This document shows positions 61,798 through 64,000 of a DNA stretch of 64,000 nt, piece after piece. Both the position numbers and the translations under genes were made by a program. Source of the DNA: an uncultured Sedimentitalea sp. GTDB lineage: Bacteria; Pseudomonadota; Alphaproteobacteria; Rhodobacterales; Rhodobacteraceae. The notes below the pieces were generated by a model, which worked only from the letters and a program-made list of their open reading frames with translations, made no database searches and had not been told where the DNA came from. Location of the stretch: the NCBI GenBank assembly GCA_947504115.1, contig CANNGH010000001.1, positions 186,001-250,000 of the forward strand, written 5' to 3'. The first letter of the stretch is position 1. Each line of letters starts with the position of its first letter.

Positions 61798-63567
61798 ATG
61801 GCACGAGAGGAAAAACGCAAGGACGTGGTCATTGTCGGTCTGGGCTGGACCGGCGCGATGCTGGGCATCGAACTCGCCGACGAGGGCCTTGAGGTGCTGG
61901 CGCTGGAGCGCGGCCCCGACCGCGACACGGTGCCGGATTTCCAGTATCCCGACGTGGCCGATGAGCTGAAATACGGCGTGCGCTACGGCTTCATGCAGAA
62001 ACCGAAGAATTCCACGGTGACGATGCGGCACAATACCGGCGAGACGGCGCTGCCGTACAGGCATCTCGGCTCGTTCCTGCCGGGCGATGGCGTGGGTGGT
62101 GCGGGCGTTCACTGGAACGGTCACAACTGGCGCGCCATGGCAGAGGAATTTCGCCTGCGCTCCTACGTCGAGGAGGAGTTCGGCGCCGATATCATCCCCG
62201 ACGACATGACGATCCAGGATTGGGGCGTCACCTATGACGAACTTGAGCCGCATTTCGACCGGTTCGAATACATGGCCGGGATTTCGGGGCAGGCGGGCAA
62301 TATCAACGGCGAGATCATTCCCGGCGGCAACCCGTTCGAGGCGCCCCGTTCCCGTGATTACCCGATGCCGCCGCTGGCGCAGACGCTGGACGGGCGCATG
62401 TTCCGGGACGCGGCCGACGCGATGGGCCTGCATCCGTTTCCGCGTCCCGCGGCCAACGCGTCCGAGGCTTATGTCAACGAATACGGCATGCAGCTTGGCC
62501 CGTGCAATTACTGCGGCTTCTGCGAAAGGTTCGGCTGTCTGAACTATTCCAAATCCTCGCCCCAGACCTGCATTCTGGACGCGCTGAAGCGGCGAACGAA
62601 TTTCAGCTATCGCACCCATTGCGAGGTTCTGAAGGTGGAAAAGGCCGCCGATGGCAAGACCGCCACGGGCGTGACCTATTGGGACGAAAAGGCCGGCGAG
62701 GAGGTGTTTCAGCCCGCCGATCTGGTGATTCTGGCCGCCTACCAGTTGCACAACGTCCACCTGATGCTGCTTTCGGAACTGGGCGAGCCCTACAACCCGC
62801 AGACCGGCGAGGGCGTGACCGGCAAGAACTATGCCTATCAGATGAATGGCGGCACCGCGCTGTTCTTCGAGGATGTCGATTTCAACCCCTTCGTCGGGGC
62901 GGGTTCGAACGGCTATTGCATCGACGATTACGCCATCAACCAGATCGATTTCGCCGCCGAAGGCTTTATCGGAGGCAGCTATATCAGCGCCGGGCAATTC
63001 AACGGCCAGCCGATCCGCTCGATGCGCCTGCCGGGCGACGTGCCGAAATGGGGCGCCGGCTGGAAGGAAGGCATCAAGAAATGGTACGGCCATTCCATGT
63101 CGATCGGCAGCCACGGGTCGAACATGGCCTATCGCGACTGCTATCTGGATCTGGATCCCACCTACAAGGACCAGCATGGCCGCCCACTGATGCGGATGAC
63201 CTTCGACTGGAAGGACAACGACATCCGCATGACCCAGTTCATGCGCCGCAAGATCGAACCGATCGCGCAGTCGATGAACCCCACATCGTGGGCTTCGGGC
63301 TACAAGGATGCGGGGGCAAAATATGACCTCCGGCCCTATCAGACCACCCATAACGTGGGCGGCACGATCATGGGGGACGACCCCAAGACATCGGTGCTGA
63401 ACCGGTATCTGCAATGCTGGGACGTGCATAACGTCTTTGCCATGGGCGCGGGGGCGTTTCCGCAGAACATCCAGTACAACCCAACCGGCGTCGTCGGCGC
63501 GCTGGCCTATTGGGCGGCCGAGGCGATCCGCAAGGATTACCTGCCCAATCCGCGGCCCCTGGTCTGA
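61798..63567 (+). CDS. GMC-type flavoprotein dehydrogenase, gluconate 2-dehydrogenase-like
   Basis: A 589-residue FAD enzyme. The N-terminal IVGLGWTGAMLG (GxGxxG) binds FAD; the active-site region near THNVGGTIMG and FPQNIQYNPTGVVGALAY carries the conserved His and Asn. A Cys cluster C-N-Y-C-G-F-C-E-R-F-G-C (residues 236-247) probably binds the 3Fe-4S centre found in FAD-glucose and fructose dehydrogenases. It has no own signal peptide, so it rides on the small subunit. Substrate may be gluconate, another sugar acid or a sugar alcohol. Confidence 0.92.
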   Translation: MAREEKRKDVVIVGLGWTGAMLGIELADEGLEVLALERGPDRDTVPDFQYPDVADELKYGVRYGFMQKPKNSTVTMRHNTGETALPYRHLGSFLPGDGVGGAGVHWNGHNWRAMAEEFRLRSYVEEEFGADIIPDDMTIQDWGVTYDELEPHFDRFEYMAGISGQAGNINGEIIPGGNPFEAPRSRDYPMPPLAQTLDGRMFRDAADAMGLHPFPRPAANASEAYVNEYGMQLGPCNYCGFCERFGCLNYSKSSPQTCILDALKRRTNFSYRTHCEVLKVEKAADGKTATGVTYWDEKAGEEVFQPADLVILAAYQLHNVHLMLLSELGEPYNPQTGEGVTGKNYAYQMNGGTALFFEDVDFNPFVGAGSNGYCIDDYAINQIDFAAEGFIGGSYISAGQFNGQPIRSMRLPGDVPKWGAGWKEGIKKWYGHSMSIGSHGSNMAYRDCYLDLDPTYKDQHGRPLMRMTFDWKDNDIRMTQFMRRKIEPIAQSMNPTSWASGYKDAGAKYDLRPYQTTHNVGGTIMGDDPKTSVLNRYLQCWDVHNVFAMGAGAFPQNIQYNPTGVVGALAYWAAEAIRKDYLPNPRPLV

Positions 63568-63579
63568 GGAGACAGCACA

Positions 63580-64000
63580 ATGTACACGTTTCTGCGCATA
63601 TTGACCGCGCTTGTGATCATCGGGGTGATCGCGCTGCTGGCCTTCATCTTCTGGCCGGTTCAGAGGACCGCCCCGCAGGCCGATCTGCCGGCGGACTATC
63701 AGGTGCCCGATGGTGCCGGCGAATACGCCATGCAACTGGCCGATTGCGCCGCCTGCCACACCGCCGAGGATGGCGAACGCTTTGCCGGGGGTCGCGCCAT
63801 CGAAAGCCCGATGGGGGTGATCTATTCCTCCAACATCACGCCCGACCCGGAAACCGGGATCGGCGATGTCACGCTGGATCAGTTCCGCGCGGCGCTTTAC
63901 GATGGGATCGGCAAGGACGGCGAACATCTCTATCCGGCGATGCCCTATGACAACTACCGCAAGCTGACCGAGCCTGACGTGCGCGCGCTTTACGCGTATT
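63580..64000 (+). CDS. Cytochrome c subunit of the flavoprotein dehydrogenase (partial, cut by window end)
   Basis: The first 140 codons. An N-terminal helix (about 4-24) anchors or exports the protein, then CAACH (near residue 54) in a heme c domain with FAGGRAIESPMGVIYSSNITPDPETGIGD and LYPAMPYDNYRKLTEPDVRALYAY. That is the first-heme domain of triheme cytochrome subunits of gluconate and alcohol dehydrogenases, so two more hemes are expected beyond the window. It would pass electrons to quinone. Confidence 0.9.
   Translation, partial: MYTFLRILTALVIIGVIALLAFIFWPVQRTAPQADLPADYQVPDGAGEYAMQLADCAACHTAEDGERFAGGRAIESPMGVIYSSNITPDPETGIGDVTLDQFRAALYDGIGKDGEHLYPAMPYDNYRKLTEPDVRALYAY

Overview
The window is high-GC DNA from an alphaproteobacterium, most likely a member of the Rhodobacteraceae (Paracoccus/Rhodobacter/roseobacter group). 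The grounds are the cd1-type denitrification genes with Paracoccus-like order and protein sequence, the lysC-ptsP pair, DUF1178 and DUF2927 proteins, the alphaproteobacterial GTTC-N7-GTTC LexA box, and Rhodobacterales-style intergenic repeats. It is chromosomal and gene-dense: about 63 protein genes, one tRNA, and RNase P RNA. No insertion sequence, prophage, integrase or CRISPR array was seen.

Layout. (1) 1-6.7 kb: housekeeping genes (NUDIX hydrolase, DUF1178, aspartate kinase, PtsP), a BASS-family transporter gene with an in-frame amber codon near its start, and a divergent GAPDH. (2) 6.7-27.5 kb: a denitrification island. It holds a c-550-type cytochrome behind an NNR/FNR-like palindrome, then the minus-strand operon nirS-E-C-F-DL-G-H-J-N, which ends in a CbiX-type chelatase and a small membrane protein. 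Divergent from nirS runs nirI-nnrS, followed by norCBQDEF, and these face a minus-strand pair made of an Nnr/Dnr-type Crp-Fnr regulator and DUF4202. Four TTGA-N6-TCAA-like boxes mark the regulated promoters. Together the genes encode nitrite to NO (NirS and its heme d1 pathway) and NO to N2O (NorCB and its maturation). No nitrate reductase or nosZ is in the window. (3) 27.7-32.7 kb: amino-acid genes (FAD oxidoreductase, two class-III aminotransferases, aspartate dehydrogenase) and tRNA-Gly(TCC). (4) 32.8-41.8 kb: an ABC exporter, an acyl-CoA synthetase, and a four-gene peptide/opine-type ABC importer. (5) 41.9-47.8 kb: a compact minus-strand cluster of a 29-residue membrane microprotein, XpaC-like, TelA, a DUF2927 lipoprotein, SPFH-GYF, zinc-ribbon membrane protein and Dtd. 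It looks like a membrane-stress or toxic-anion module and is the best candidate for an under-described system. (6) 47.9-54.5 kb: RluB-type pseudouridine synthase, TadA, IMPACT-family protein, UPF0173 hydrolase, gatCA, an Excalibur-type lipoprotein, an amidase, rnpB and rpmG. (7) 54.5-61 kb: an unknown protein, then the SOS mutasome imuA-imuB-dnaE2 behind a LexA box. (8) 61-64 kb: a gluconate-2-dehydrogenase-like periplasmic complex (Tat small subunit, GMC flavoprotein with a Cys cluster, multiheme cytochrome cut by the window end).

All family assignments come from reading the translated sequence and recalling family features. No database search was run.
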